Part shown: positions 1 through 8,656 of the stretch, one piece after another
How the letters are laid out: every line of letters starts with the position of its first letter
Numbering within the stretch: position 1 is the stretch's first letter
Source of the DNA: Candidatus Obscuribacterales bacterium
GTDB taxonomy: Bacteria; Cyanobacteriota; Vampirovibrionia; Obscuribacterales; Obscuribacteraceae
Direction: 5' to 3'
Assembly (NCBI GenBank): GCA_019745505.1
Contig: JAIETE010000237.1
Location: 1 to 33,027 of the forward strand
Length of the DNA stretch: 33,027 nucleotides
Made by a program: the position numbers and the translations under genes
Notes under the pieces: generated by a model
Databases searched by the model: none
Told to the model about the DNA's origin: nothing
Seen by the model: the letters and a program-made list of their open reading frames with translations, nothing else

Positions 1-119
1 TATTTGAGCAGCTTCTCGAAATAGGTGTCTTCACGACCGCCATCGGCGGCTCTATTTCGACCGTTTCCGGGAGGAGTAGGCTGCCTGTTGTCCTCCCCTG
101 GGGTGTTGGGGTTGGGCAT
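1..119 (-). CDS. Hypothetical protein, N-terminal part only
   Basis: Thirty-nine codons are visible before the window edge. The N-terminus is rich in Pro, Asn and Gly (MPNPNTPGEDNRQPTPPGNG) and looks disordered; then comes an Asp/Glu/Arg-containing stretch ending EDTYFEKLLK. The ATG at 119 is preceded by GGGAG with a suitable 7-base gap, and an in-frame TGA lies 12 codons upstream with no other start between, so the start is well supported. No signal peptide is seen. I do not recognise the family. A tiny ORF of 12 codons (175 down to 137) lies in its leader but has no good ribosome site. Confidence 0.5.
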   Translation of the reverse strand, partial: MPNPNTPGEDNRQPTPPGNGRNRAADGGREDTYFEKLLK

Positions 120-592
120 GGAGTTCTCCCAGTTGGTTATTCGATTGTTGGCTCACCGTCAGGCCATGCAGCCATGAGTAACTTCTCTCGACGGTGAAAA
201 CCTCCTTTCGGGTTAGATTGACGTTGTATTAAGGCTCGCTCTCAGCTCGAAAAACGGGACGATTTCTCCAACTCTTACCGCGCACGTGTATATTTCGTCT
301 TTTGACGAAGTAAAGAGCTTGCAAGAGGTAATGCGCTTAGGGGAGAAGGATGTGAATGAGTGGCCTGTTTTTCTTAGAAATGCTGAGAAAGTAACACTGG
401 ACCTTAGTGAAGTTAAAAGGGCAAAATAAAGTGTTTAGCGTTTTAGCTAGATACTTTGAATCTTAAACTTTGCACGGATAGAGGAATTTTGGGCAATTCT
501 GAGAAGCCAAGATAAAACAGCTGCGCCAACAGTTGCAGTTTATTGAAAACGTAACGAGCGAATGTAAAGCAGAAAAAGCCTCGGAGGGCAAA
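120..592. other. Intergenic region 5' of allantoicase
   Basis: This 473-base stretch separates two divergent genes and must hold both promoters. A strong purine run (AAAGGAGG on the minus strand near 212) has no start codon at the right distance. One short plus-strand frame (286-429) reads like protein and is listed separately. I see no terminator hairpin or repeat. Confidence 0.4.
286..429 (+). CDS. Possible small orphan CDS or gene fragment
   Basis: A 47-codon frame, from GTG 286 or shorter from ATG 331 (32 codons), ends at TAA 427-429. Its translation has a natural amino-acid mix (for example FDEVKSLQEVMRLGEKDVNE, then WPVFLRNAEKVTLDLSEVKR) with alternating charged and hydrophobic residues. 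The frame stays open back to a TAG near 218, with no start preceded by a good ribosome site. It may be a small gene or the 3' remnant of a longer one. I do not recognise it. Confidence 0.3.
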   Translation: MYISSFDEVKSLQEVMRLGEKDVNEWPVFLRNAEKVTLDLSEVKRAK

Positions 593-1618
593 ATGGAGCG
601 CAATTTCAATCTGGAACCAGCCGTCTTCGCAAATCTCGTCGATCTTGCTCAAGAGCGGTTGGGAGGCAAAGTCCTCTTTGCATCCGACGAGTTCTTTGCT
701 CCCAAAGAGTCACTTATAAAACCAGGCCGCAGCGCCTTTACTCCGTCGACTTTCAACGAAACAGGACAGGTTTATGACGGCTGGGAGACACGAAGAAAAG
801 GCGGCCGCCAGGGCATGGATTTTGCCATAGTCGAACTGGGTGTTCAGTGCGTCATACGCGGCGTGGACATAGATACGAATCATTTTCTTGGCAACCACCC
901 TCCTTATGCAGCACTCGACGCATTGCGTTATGACCCCGCTCACCGCGACATAGCAAAAATTTCAAAAGAAGATGCGCAGTGGCAGGAAATTCTTCCTCGA
1001 GTACCGCTAAAGCAAGGATGTCAAAACATTTTCTCTGTCGGCAGCCCCGAAATCTGGCAGGCGGTCAGACTTCGCATCTACCCCGACGGCGGTGTAGCCA
1101 GATTGCGCGTATTTGGAGAAGTGCGGATGGACTGGGGTTCTATCTCAGAAAAAACGATTTCCGATTTGGCGCTGATAACGCATGGAGGCAGCGTAGTTGC
1201 TTGCAATGACATGTTTTTCGGCAACAAGGACAATCTCATCTATCCCGGTCGGGGCATCAATATGGGAGACGGCTGGGAAACAAAACGCAGACGAGAAGAC
1301 GGCAATGATTGGGTTATCGTAAAACTCGGTTCCGCCGGAACAGTCGACAACGTTGAAATCGACACAAATCATTTTAAGGGTAACGCGCCTAAAGAGGCCT
1401 GGATAGACTGCCTGCATGCTCCAGGCAGCCGAGTGGACTATCTGACCTGGCCCGACTATGACTGGAAACCTCTAATTGCAAAAACTGAAACTCAACCGCA
1501 CCATCAACACACTTTTGATCACTCCAAAGTGCTCTTCAAAGGGCCGATTACGCACGTGCGCCTTAATATCAACAACGGCGGAGTTAGCAGACTACGCATC
1601 AACGGGCATCACATCTAA
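593..1618 (+). CDS. alc: Allantoicase
   Basis: Allantoicase (allantoate amidinohydrolase, EC 3.5.3.4) splits allantoate into ureidoglycolate and urea in purine degradation, in the cytoplasm. The 341-residue length is normal for the family. The family's internal duplication is plain: DGWETRR at 62 and DGWETKR at 226, DTNHF at 94 and again at 257, and GGVARLR near 167 matched by GGVSRLR near 329, so two jelly-roll modules follow each other. The ATG at 593 is preceded by GGAGG six bases upstream; the frame stays open 60 bases further 5' but without a ribosome site. No other purine-catabolism gene (uricase, allantoinase, ureidoglycolate lyase, urease) is in the window, so the gene stands alone here. 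No pho-box-like site precedes it. Confidence 0.93.
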   Translation: MERNFNLEPAVFANLVDLAQERLGGKVLFASDEFFAPKESLIKPGRSAFTPSTFNETGQVYDGWETRRKGGRQGMDFAIVELGVQCVIRGVDIDTNHFLGNHPPYAALDALRYDPAHRDIAKISKEDAQWQEILPRVPLKQGCQNIFSVGSPEIWQAVRLRIYPDGGVARLRVFGEVRMDWGSISEKTISDLALITHGGSVVACNDMFFGNKDNLIYPGRGINMGDGWETKRRREDGNDWVIVKLGSAGTVDNVEIDTNHFKGNAPKEAWIDCLHAPGSRVDYLTWPDYDWKPLIAKTETQPHHQHTFDHSKVLFKGPITHVRLNINNGGVSRLRINGHHI

Positions 1619-1874
1619 CTCGCTGCGGCAGTCGCGCAACCTGATTCAAAATTATTTCTCACACCGTTCGTTCGCTCGCCTTATTGAGTAAACACTCCTC
1701 AATCAGGCAGCTGAGAATGCTCAGCGCCACAGTCGAAAACTTTGAAGATCGCATTTCCTTCAGGTAGACCAAACTCACCACCTTGCAAAAGGAAATGCCC
1801 CACCGGCTTAGCCAGCGGAGCACGTCCATCCCCAGAAATCTACCTGTTTGCCGCCTGCACGACTGCCAAATCAG

Positions 1875-2156
1875 CTAATCGAGCGGATGCCAAAGACCTG
1901 CGCGGTCGCCGAACCACAGTGATCCCTCATTCGATCTGGCAATGGTGTAGGACGCATTTAGACGTGCTTGCGCACCGGACGCATGGGAAATAGCGATGAT
2001 ATTTTCTTGATTGTCTGTCTCAACCGTCAATTCTTGGCACCTTCGCGCCGCTTCAATAGCCGGACCAATCGAATAACGCCCGAATTCTATTTGCTCATAA
2101 AAACTCTTGATGCTAGTCAATTTCGCCGACTCACGTGGGGAAAAAACCTTATGCAT
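1875..2156 (-). CDS. Small hypothetical protein
   Basis: A 93-residue frame starting MHKVFSPRESAK and ending GDRAGLWHPLD lies just downstream of the esterase-protease gene on the same strand, 50 bases past its stop. Composition is protein-like with a predicted helix (SFYEQIEFGRYSIGPAIEAA). No clear ribosome site precedes ATG 2156, and the frame continues 5' into the neighbouring gene as a shadow, so the start is uncertain. A degenerate copy of the repeated promoter element (2159-2192) lies directly upstream, but its -10 would place the transcript start at about the ATG. I do not recognise the protein. Confidence 0.4.
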   Translation of the reverse strand: MHKVFSPRESAKLTSIKSFYEQIEFGRYSIGPAIEAARRCQELTVETDNQENIIAISHASGAQARLNASYTIARSNEGSLWFGDRAGLWHPLD

Positions 2157-2158
2157 CA

Positions 2159-2192
2159 AAGATAAGTGGAGCAGTATAAAATCCCCGTCAAA
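2159..2192 (-). promoter_or_regulatory. Degenerate pho-box-like promoter element
   Basis: Minus strand reads TTTGAC GGGG ATTTTA, 12 bases, then TATCTT. One mismatch in the second half-site. It begins 15 bases past the stop codon of the 782-residue gene. The implied transcript start (about 2152) falls inside the first codons of the 93-residue ORF, so this is the weakest member of the set. Confidence 0.25.
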
Positions 2193-2206
2193 TCGAAGGG
2201 CAATTT

Positions 2207-4555
2207 CTAAACGCCGATATTTTCGGATAGAAAACGCAGCAGCGTTGGCGTGCCGATTGCTCCGGTAGTGTTTACTTGCATAGGACCATCTCCGAAACGG
2301 CGATTGAAAGAGACGATTCCAGTGACAGCGCCTTTTCCGTTCATTACCGGACTGCCGGAAGCACCGCCGGCAGTCCGCATGAAATATCCATCCCATCGAG
2401 TGCCTTCATGGACAATCGGGTCACCGAATTCGGAATTATGAGTAAACAAGCGGCCCGTCATCGCTCTGTAAGGCGGCGCCAATTCGCTGACGACGGGAAA
2501 GCCGGCGGCCAGACTCTTTTCCCCCAGCCGGGCAGGACGTTCGGCGATCTTGAGGGGGCTGAACAGTTCATTAGGATGATTTGGCTCCAGTTTCAAGAGT
2601 GCTAAATCCGATCGACTTTGCCTCGCCAACAAAACGGCTTTATAAATTCCGGATGGCAAACTAACCGTGCTTTGACCGTCCGACACAGCGTGATCGGTGA
2701 CAAGAAATGCGCCGTCCTTAGAGACTACAAAACCTGTGCTAGTCGAAGCTTCGCTGGTTACGCGGCCAATCGAGCGGCGAGCAGCACGGTAGATGTCGGC
2801 AAAGCGCTCATCCAGCAATCCTCCCGAGCGCCGCCCAAAGTCAAGGATTTCGCCGTCTACGAAGTCGGAATTGCGCAAAGGGCCCCCTCTCGACGCGACC
2901 ACTGCCGGTGCAGCAATAGGCTGAACGCGCGATTCGTTTCGCTTTAGCGAATCCATAAGAAAACGCCACATTTCAAGACGAGCATCAAATCTCCATGCCG
3001 GCAGTGGGCGACCGGTTAAAACCTGAGTCAGATCATAAACGGACTCAGCACCATGAACACGGTGTGCACCATCTGCAGTGACCAATTCTTCGACCTGATA
3101 GCCATTGGAAGATTTGAAGCTTCGCTGGCGAAATGTCCCTCTGTCATGAGTAGCAATCGAAAAACCGGGTTGTCCGCCATTGGAAAACGTCGAAGCCGCA
3201 GACAACTGGCGGTTGGAAGCCGCCCAAAACTCAGCTTGCTGGCTGGGGCGAGACAAATTGGAATTGGCAAGAAATGCCGTGAATAAGCTCTTTCCGCCGG
3301 CAAACGGCAAAACGGTGTCTTTTCTGCCGTGAATTATTTGCACATCGAGCGGATGGCGTTCCGCAGCCATTTTGATGGCTTTCTTGTCAAACAAATCGAT
3401 AGTGCTGTGAATCGTCGAGAGTGTCGAAACATTATCCAGATGGGCGGCAATACGGTGAGCCATCTTTCCGCCCAGTGAAAAGCCTCCTACAGCAATATTG
3501 CTTGTATCGGCGTAAGGCACATGCCGAGATATTACGCCTAACATATCTTTGAACGCGACAACATCACTGTACGAGTTATCGTGACGCAGAAAGCCGAAGT
3601 TTTTGTCGTTCCAGGCTTGAAATACTCCGCGAAAGAGACCACGCTGAACGGCTCTAGCATGGGGATAAGCGACAATCGCCGCACTCTCGTCGGCCAACCT
3701 GTTGAACTCTAGCTCTCTGACGATGCTTGTCGATTCGCCGTTTCTGGACAGCCCATGCAAAAACGCGGTCAGAGGCGCTTTCTTAGCAGCGGCAGCTCCA
3801 TCTGAGATATAGATGTCGAATGTTCGTCCGGCGCCCTGACTCTCATAACCTATTCTGTAACTGCCTGGTGAGAGCCGCTCGCCGACCTGCAAGTCGGAAG
3901 CATTCAGCTCGATCACCTGCTTGTATTTCCATGGACGCTCTTCTTGCCAGCGCCGCGCCGCATACAGTTTTTGCCTGTAACCGTCGAGCTTGAATCCGGC
4001 TGCGCTCAAAGCACTGCCTGTAAACATCCAGGTGCCTGCGGAGGCAAGCGATTCATCAAAAGAGGCGGGGCGACCGGTTTTTATATAGGATTGACCTTGA
4101 GTGCTGAACAGCCCAGCCGTTCCATTGGCCAGTGCAGCCCGCGCGACGTTTCCAGCCAGAGTCTTCTGACTGGAAAAGACACCGGGCAGATGCCCTGCCG
4201 CGACCGGACCGAATTCCAGGATGCCCATCGTGCCGGCACCAAGCAAGGTATTGAATGTTCTTTGCGCAACGGGCGCCGTCTGATCCACCGACTGAGTAAA
4301 GCCGAGCATGCCACCGGCGACGACACCGGCAAGCTTACCGTCGCATATTTTGCCGGCACCGGGAATTTTTCTTGCAAGCAGGGTGGCAGCCAGGAATAGA
4401 GCCGACTCGCCGACAGCAGCTCCGATGCTTTCGGCAGTCGTTCGAGACTCTCTGCCGGAAGTATTTACCTCTGCTCCGGCAATTTGCCGCAAGCCGTCGA
4501 AATGGTCTTGAACGGCTTCACTAGCACCTGATAGAAATTCAGAAACCCGGCTCAT
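2207..4555 (-). CDS. PHB-depolymerase-like esterase fused to trypsin-like serine protease
   Basis: This 782-residue protein has three parts. Residues 1-200 are Ala/Gly-rich with hydrophobic helices but no signal peptide. Residues 215-515 form an alpha/beta hydrolase of the PHB depolymerase/feruloyl esterase (LpqC-like) type: nucleophile elbow GGFSLGG (Ser360), HGRKDTVLPF with acid Asp413, and a likely catalytic His498 in DGAHRVHG. Residues 590-782 are a trypsin-like (HtrA-type) protease: LVTDHAV (His622), SDLALLKL (Asp650), GGASGSPV (Ser733). Both triads look intact, so two different hydrolases share one chain. ATG 4555 has only a weak ribosome site (TGAGA). A pho-box-like promoter (4587-4620) predicts a leader of about 25 bases. 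Substrates and cell location are unknown; esterase and protease activity is inferred from motifs. Confidence 0.85.
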   Translation of the reverse strand: MSRVSEFLSGASEAVQDHFDGLRQIAGAEVNTSGRESRTTAESIGAAVGESALFLAATLLARKIPGAGKICDGKLAGVVAGGMLGFTQSVDQTAPVAQRTFNTLLGAGTMGILEFGPVAAGHLPGVFSSQKTLAGNVARAALANGTAGLFSTQGQSYIKTGRPASFDESLASAGTWMFTGSALSAAGFKLDGYRQKLYAARRWQEERPWKYKQVIELNASDLQVGERLSPGSYRIGYESQGAGRTFDIYISDGAAAAKKAPLTAFLHGLSRNGESTSIVRELEFNRLADESAAIVAYPHARAVQRGLFRGVFQAWNDKNFGFLRHDNSYSDVVAFKDMLGVISRHVPYADTSNIAVGGFSLGGKMAHRIAAHLDNVSTLSTIHSTIDLFDKKAIKMAAERHPLDVQIIHGRKDTVLPFAGGKSLFTAFLANSNLSRPSQQAEFWAASNRQLSAASTFSNGGQPGFSIATHDRGTFRQRSFKSSNGYQVEELVTADGAHRVHGAESVYDLTQVLTGRPLPAWRFDARLEMWRFLMDSLKRNESRVQPIAAPAVVASRGGPLRNSDFVDGEILDFGRRSGGLLDERFADIYRAARRSIGRVTSEASTSTGFVVSKDGAFLVTDHAVSDGQSTVSLPSGIYKAVLLARQSRSDLALLKLEPNHPNELFSPLKIAERPARLGEKSLAAGFPVVSELAPPYRAMTGRLFTHNSEFGDPIVHEGTRWDGYFMRTAGGASGSPVMNGKGAVTGIVSFNRRFGDGPMQVNTTGAIGTPTLLRFLSENIGV

Positions 4556-4586
4556 ATGTTCTCAGGTTAGAAACTGGCGCTTAGAA

Positions 4587-4620
4587 ATAATAGAAATTGA
4601 GCCATCAAATCTTCGTCAAA
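4587..4620 (-). promoter_or_regulatory. Pho-box-like promoter of the esterase-protease gene
   Basis: Minus strand: TTTGAC GAAG ATTTGA, 12 bases, TATTAT. Two half-sites repeat with an 11-base period and the -10 is strong. The start of transcription would be near 4580, 25 bases before ATG 4555. Confidence 0.75.
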
Positions 4621-4650
4621 GAACGATTGGAAGGGCGCACCTGAAGGCAA

Positions 4651-4678
4651 GGCGCCACCATCTCAGGATGGTGGCGCC
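4651..4678 (-). terminator. Hairpin 3' of the 541-residue gene
   Basis: GGCGCCACCATC and GATGGTGGCGCC form a perfect 12-bp stem with a TCAG loop, 23 bases past the stop codon at 4702. The minus-strand tail (TTGCCTTC) is only weakly U-rich, so it may be a terminator or a transcript-stabilising hairpin. Confidence 0.6.
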
Positions 4679-4701
4679 GGGGGTTGGGTTCTCGAGCTAA
4701 C

Positions 4702-6327
4702 TCAGTGTTTGGGATATCGACGCTTGAACCAATCAAGCAGCTCTTCATTGCCCGTCTTCTCAATGTTGGCGATCACTCTATCGAGATTTCGCGCGGTCAC
4801 TTGCTCTGCGCCTTTCCTGTGATTATGAATGCCTGCCTTCACTCCAATCGCGCTGGAAAGGTCTGACACGGCTTTGTGCGGATCGGTGAAAAATTGCTCC
4901 TGTCCATGAATCATGCGCGAGGCTACCGCTCTTGGACCGTCCTTGGGTCCGCGCAATCGCGTATTGCCGAAGTCCGATAATGGCTCTACATCAGCTCTGG
5001 CAGGAGACTTGCTCTCTATCGTCTCAGGATAGCGGGCGGCAAACCAGCGGGATAGATCATTGTTTTCAGCAGCACCGCTCTGCTCGGAGCGTTTCGCTTC
5101 AGCATCTTTTATTGCGCCGAGCATTTCGTTCCTGTTTTCCGGCGTCACCTTCTGCTCGCCTTGCTTGTCTTTTGTCCAGAAATTACTTTGCTTCAGAACA
5201 TCAGTCAGGATCTTCTGTGCTTCGAACGGATTTTCGAAATGTTTGTTCTGCCCGGCAAGCATGTGTTCCGAGACCTGCCAGGGACCATCTCCGCGGCGCT
5301 GGGCCGTTTGAGAAAAATCATTGGCGGATGAAACATCCGGATTTGCCGAGAGGAGACCTCTAGCGTCGCTGTGAACATTCTTTTGAGCCTCCTGAGGGCT
5401 TCTATAACCCAAACCGCGAGCAAGGCTCTCCCTGGTCATGTAATCGCCGCCAAATGGGTTGTTTCCATAAAGGTCCCAACCATCCTCGTGGACAGAACCG
5501 GCTGCCCCGTCCAAGTTTGCCGGGTGGTCGAAAGAATCAACCAGGGCGCCAGCGGCATTTGTAAGCCTTTCTTGCTCCAGAGGAGTCTTGCCAAAACGCT
5601 CTCTCAAGCGTTTGCCTTCCTCGCCCGTGCCGAGCAGCAATTGCTCGCGAAACGCTTCTGCATCCGAACGAGAAATCTGCCCGTCATTTTGCGCTACGTA
5701 ATCGAACAATTCAGGCTTGCTGGCGAGTAATCCAAGGGCCTGGCGATCCTTATTGCGCTTGTCGATCTTTTCTCCATGCTCACTAACTCTTTTGGAAAGA
5801 TCACCTACACTTACTCCACCGCCCCAGTCCGCGCCCAATTTTTCATTCAACTTGTTGGCGACCCAATGATTGGCTTCATTTAGAATGCCGGGCGCAAAGG
5901 AGTGATCTCCATAAATCCAGGATTGATTTTGCTTCTCGTGCCGGATATCTCTAAATTTGTCGCCAAACTGCCTGTACATCTCGGCATAGACCGGATTTTT
6001 CTCATTCTGCACAGCTGTTGCGATGCGCGACCGCGTCACGTACCCACCTTCAGAAACACTGTCTCTGTTGGCGTTGCCGAATGCAAGAGCCATCTCCGGC
6101 AAAAGATTGGTGTGGCTGCCGTCCGACCGCAGATCTTTCATAAGGGCGGCACTATAAGCCTGACGCTGAGACGCCGGAACAGAGTCGACTTCCGCTTGCA
6201 AGCGTTGCACGGCCTTTTCAGCGCCGTCTTGTTCAAACGTCGAACGTATCTGTTTTGCATCGCGTGCGGCTTCTTTGTCTGCGCTCTGCCTGGAATCATA
6301 AGCGCCTCTGATTTCTTGCTCTACCAT
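4702..6327 (-). CDS. Hypothetical protein with duplicated C-terminal WF-RYP module
   Basis: A 541-residue, charged, mostly helical protein without signal peptide or membrane segment. The C-terminus carries two copies of a module of about 80-90 residues (346-434 and 461-540). Both copies share, in order, DGP, a Met then GQ, a Phe-x2-P, a run of small residues, VT-x2-N and a closing WF-x2-RYP. Around 205-230 the sequence FDYVAQNDGQISRSDAEAF resembles a degenerate EF-hand. The start at 6327 is chosen because AGGAG lies nine bases upstream; a further Met at 6345 lacks a site. A pho-box-like promoter at 6409-6442 gives a leader of about 75 bases. I do not recognise the family; function unknown. 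Confidence 0.8.
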   Translation of the reverse strand: MVEQEIRGAYDSRQSADKEAARDAKQIRSTFEQDGAEKAVQRLQAEVDSVPASQRQAYSAALMKDLRSDGSHTNLLPEMALAFGNANRDSVSEGGYVTRSRIATAVQNEKNPVYAEMYRQFGDKFRDIRHEKQNQSWIYGDHSFAPGILNEANHWVANKLNEKLGADWGGGVSVGDLSKRVSEHGEKIDKRNKDRQALGLLASKPELFDYVAQNDGQISRSDAEAFREQLLLGTGEEGKRLRERFGKTPLEQERLTNAAGALVDSFDHPANLDGAAGSVHEDGWDLYGNNPFGGDYMTRESLARGLGYRSPQEAQKNVHSDARGLLSANPDVSSANDFSQTAQRRGDGPWQVSEHMLAGQNKHFENPFEAQKILTDVLKQSNFWTKDKQGEQKVTPENRNEMLGAIKDAEAKRSEQSGAAENNDLSRWFAARYPETIESKSPARADVEPLSDFGNTRLRGPKDGPRAVASRMIHGQEQFFTDPHKAVSDLSSAIGVKAGIHNHRKGAEQVTARNLDRVIANIEKTGNEELLDWFKRRYPKH

Positions 6328-6408
6328 AAATGAAAACTCCTGCATTGAATGCGCAAAAGAAGTGTTGGGGATTTGTCTTACCGCTGTGTGCAGACCGCTT
6401 GAGCCGAC

Positions 6409-6442
6409 ATCGTGCCTCAGCAGGCATCAAATTCTCGTCAAA
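6409..6442 (-). promoter_or_regulatory. Pho-box-like promoter of the 541-residue gene
   Basis: Minus strand: TTTGAC GAGA ATTTGA, 12 bases, CACGAT. Both half-sites are perfect and the -10 is poor, as expected for an activator-dependent promoter. The site lies between two divergent genes; orientation points to 4702-6327. Confidence 0.65.
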
Positions 6443-6617
6443 CCAAAAACGCGCCGCCGAGCCATAACGGTGCTCGGCGCCACCCTGCAAAAACTGCAGC
6501 CAAAGCCAAATCATCACGATGAAGTCACGCTGCGCGTGTAAATTGATATACGTGCTTTCCCGCCTTACCGCAACCAGACCCTCTTGAACTTTCTCCAGGC
6601 AGTCTCGAGGTAACCCT

Positions 6618-8528
6618 ATGTCTGGGTCGCACAGCCAAGCAAACTCACATTCATCCGCGGACGTAAGCTCACAAATCATATTGAGACCAGGCGATATCGT
6701 CGGCGACCGCTATCTGATCCGCTCTATGATTGGGCAGGGCGGTATGGGAATGGTCTTCCAGATCGAGCAAGTCTTTCTGGGCAAAGTGCTTGCCCTTAAA
6801 ACTCTGAGCAATTCTCGTCTGTCCGATTCAACCGTGCGCCGATTTCAACATGAGGCAAGAGCGGCGTTCGCCATCGATCATCCCAACTTGATCACGGTTC
6901 ACGACTTCGGATTGCTGGACGGCAAGATTCCATACTTGATCATGGACTACATCAACGGCAAGAGCCTTGCCCAGCGCATCGCGGAAAAAGGAATGCTCGA
7001 TGCCGGCGAAGCGATTCCGATCTTTCTGCATGCCTGCTTCGGACTCGGCTATGCACATCAAAAAGGCGTCGTACACAGAGACGTAAAACCAAGCAATATC
7101 ATGCTTGTGGAAAACAATGGAGAGAAGACCGAAGGTCTAGTAAAAATCGTTGACTTCGGTCTGGCTAAATTCACTCAAAAAGAAGGCGACAGCATTCAAT
7201 CACTCACCCGCACCGGAGAAATATTCGGCAGCCCTCTCTACATGAGCCCCGAGCAATGTGCCAGCCAACCAGTGGATGAGCGGTCGGATATCTATTCTCT
7301 GGGCTGTGTTTTCTTCGAAACTCTCACCGGCACACCGCCATTTATAGGGCAGACAGCGCTGGCGACAATGATGCTGCACATGGGGCAGCAAGCGCCGACA
7401 TTGAAAGAAGCGTCGATGGGCAAAGACTTTCCCGCCTTGTTGGAGCATATCGTCGCCAAAATGCTTGAAAAGCAACCCGCCGATAGATACCAGAGTTTAG
7501 CCCAGGTCACAGGCGAACTGGCTGCTCTGGAGCGCCAACTCAAAGACCCTCGAGCTCAGGCAAATACGGTCGTCTTGCAGAAGAAATCCGCAGCAGCCGG
7601 CAAACCATCGAACTGCTTCCAGCTATCCAAGAACATATTCGCGTTGATCATGACGGCAACAATTTTGCTCTCTTCGGCAATTTCTTCATTTGTTACGCAC
7701 AAGTTAGTAACTGAAAGCGAAATCGCAGAACGGAAAAAAACTCCCCCTGCTGCATATGTCGCCCCTCACAACTATGTGAACCGAGAGACGATACGCCCGG
7801 AAATTTCCAACGAATCGTTGACTGCCAATCTAAACCGTTATCGAAAAGATGGCATTTGTCGGCTGAAATTGATTGACATCAATGACTTCGGCTTCGATAA
7901 AATCCTGCAATCTCCATGGATAGTCGATCTCGATCTGCTCGGCAGCGGCATCAACAACAAGAGATTAGCGGAACTCTCCTCTCTTCCCAATCTCAAAAGT
8001 GTCACCCTCAGCCACACAAACTTGGACGACACCGGTGCCGCCGGTTTGTCAAAGTGCCAAAAACTAATCTCGGTTTCAGCCGGCTGGTCAAGCATCAGCG
8101 CTAAAGCAATTCCTTACTTTCTGTCCATGCCACAGCTGCGTTCTCTGGATTTGTCAGGCATCCGATTAGACCGGGAATCGATCAAATTTCTGGCCGGCAA
8201 GAGCACGCTTGAATATCTGAGAATTCCAAGTACGTCTGGCATCAGCGACGAAAATCTGGCACCGCTTGCCAATTCCAATATTAAGCATCTGGACATTGAA
8301 AACCTCCCGCTAGGAGATACCGCGGCCTTTCATATTTCCAAAATGCGCAAGTTGGAATACCTTTCAATCAGAGGAACAAATATCGGTCTGTCCGGACTCA
8401 AGCAACTTTTGACAAATAGAAATCTGCGCACTGTAGTTTTCTGTCCTACGCAACAACTGAAAACGGCTGCTGTTCGAAAGTTAGCCAAGGGAAAAAAGTT
8501 GTGCAGGTTTGTGCAATGCAGCCGATAA
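6618..8528 (+). CDS. Transmembrane Ser/Thr protein kinase with LRR sensor domain
   Basis: A 636-residue receptor kinase of the bacterial PknB (Hanks) type. The kinase domain spans about 30-310: glycine loop GQGGMG (39-44), catalytic Lys61 in LALKTL, HRDVKPSN (Asp155), DFG (179-181) and GSPLYMSPEQ in the activation segment; all key residues are present. One membrane segment follows (about 338-362), then about 270 residues with leucine-rich repeats (for example LAELSSLPNLKSVTLSHTNL), presumably outside the membrane. ATG 6618 has GAGG seven bases upstream. It is divergent from the orphan gene on its left and is followed after 128 bases by a histidine kinase on the same strand. It probably phosphorylates cytoplasmic targets in response to an external ligand; the target is unknown. 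Confidence 0.92.
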   Translation: MSGSHSQANSHSSADVSSQIILRPGDIVGDRYLIRSMIGQGGMGMVFQIEQVFLGKVLALKTLSNSRLSDSTVRRFQHEARAAFAIDHPNLITVHDFGLLDGKIPYLIMDYINGKSLAQRIAEKGMLDAGEAIPIFLHACFGLGYAHQKGVVHRDVKPSNIMLVENNGEKTEGLVKIVDFGLAKFTQKEGDSIQSLTRTGEIFGSPLYMSPEQCASQPVDERSDIYSLGCVFFETLTGTPPFIGQTALATMMLHMGQQAPTLKEASMGKDFPALLEHIVAKMLEKQPADRYQSLAQVTGELAALERQLKDPRAQANTVVLQKKSAAAGKPSNCFQLSKNIFALIMTATILLSSAISSFVTHKLVTESEIAERKKTPPAAYVAPHNYVNRETIRPEISNESLTANLNRYRKDGICRLKLIDINDFGFDKILQSPWIVDLDLLGSGINNKRLAELSSLPNLKSVTLSHTNLDDTGAAGLSKCQKLISVSAGWSSISAKAIPYFLSMPQLRSLDLSGIRLDRESIKFLAGKSTLEYLRIPSTSGISDENLAPLANSNIKHLDIENLPLGDTAAFHISKMRKLEYLSIRGTNIGLSGLKQLLTNRNLRTVVFCPTQQLKTAAVRKLAKGKKLCRFVQCSR

Positions 8529-8537
8529 ATGGATGAT

Positions 8538-8575
8538 TTCAGAAAATCGGTTCAGAAAGTCGGATTTGTACCGAC
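8538..8575 (+). repeat. Tandem 13-bp repeat and small hairpin before the histidine kinase
   Basis: TTCAGAAAATCGG (8538-8550) is followed directly by TTCAGAAAGTCGG (8551-8563), one mismatch. The end of the second copy also pairs as GTCGG/CCGAC (8559-8575), without a T-run. It lies just after the Ser/Thr kinase stop and 82 bases before the histidine kinase start; it could be a binding site or a weak terminator. Confidence 0.4.
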
Positions 8576-8656
8576 GCAATGACAACTTGCCGAAAAAAAC
8601 TTCCGCCGGCGGCTACAATACGTAAATCCGGCGCGGAAACTTCATAGCCAATAACG

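Noticed and set aside
301..334. TTTGAC GAAG on the plus strand, like the first half of the pho-box-like element
   Set aside because: The second half-site (TAAAGA) does not match and the -10 position (TAATGC) is poor; it also falls inside a protein-like frame.
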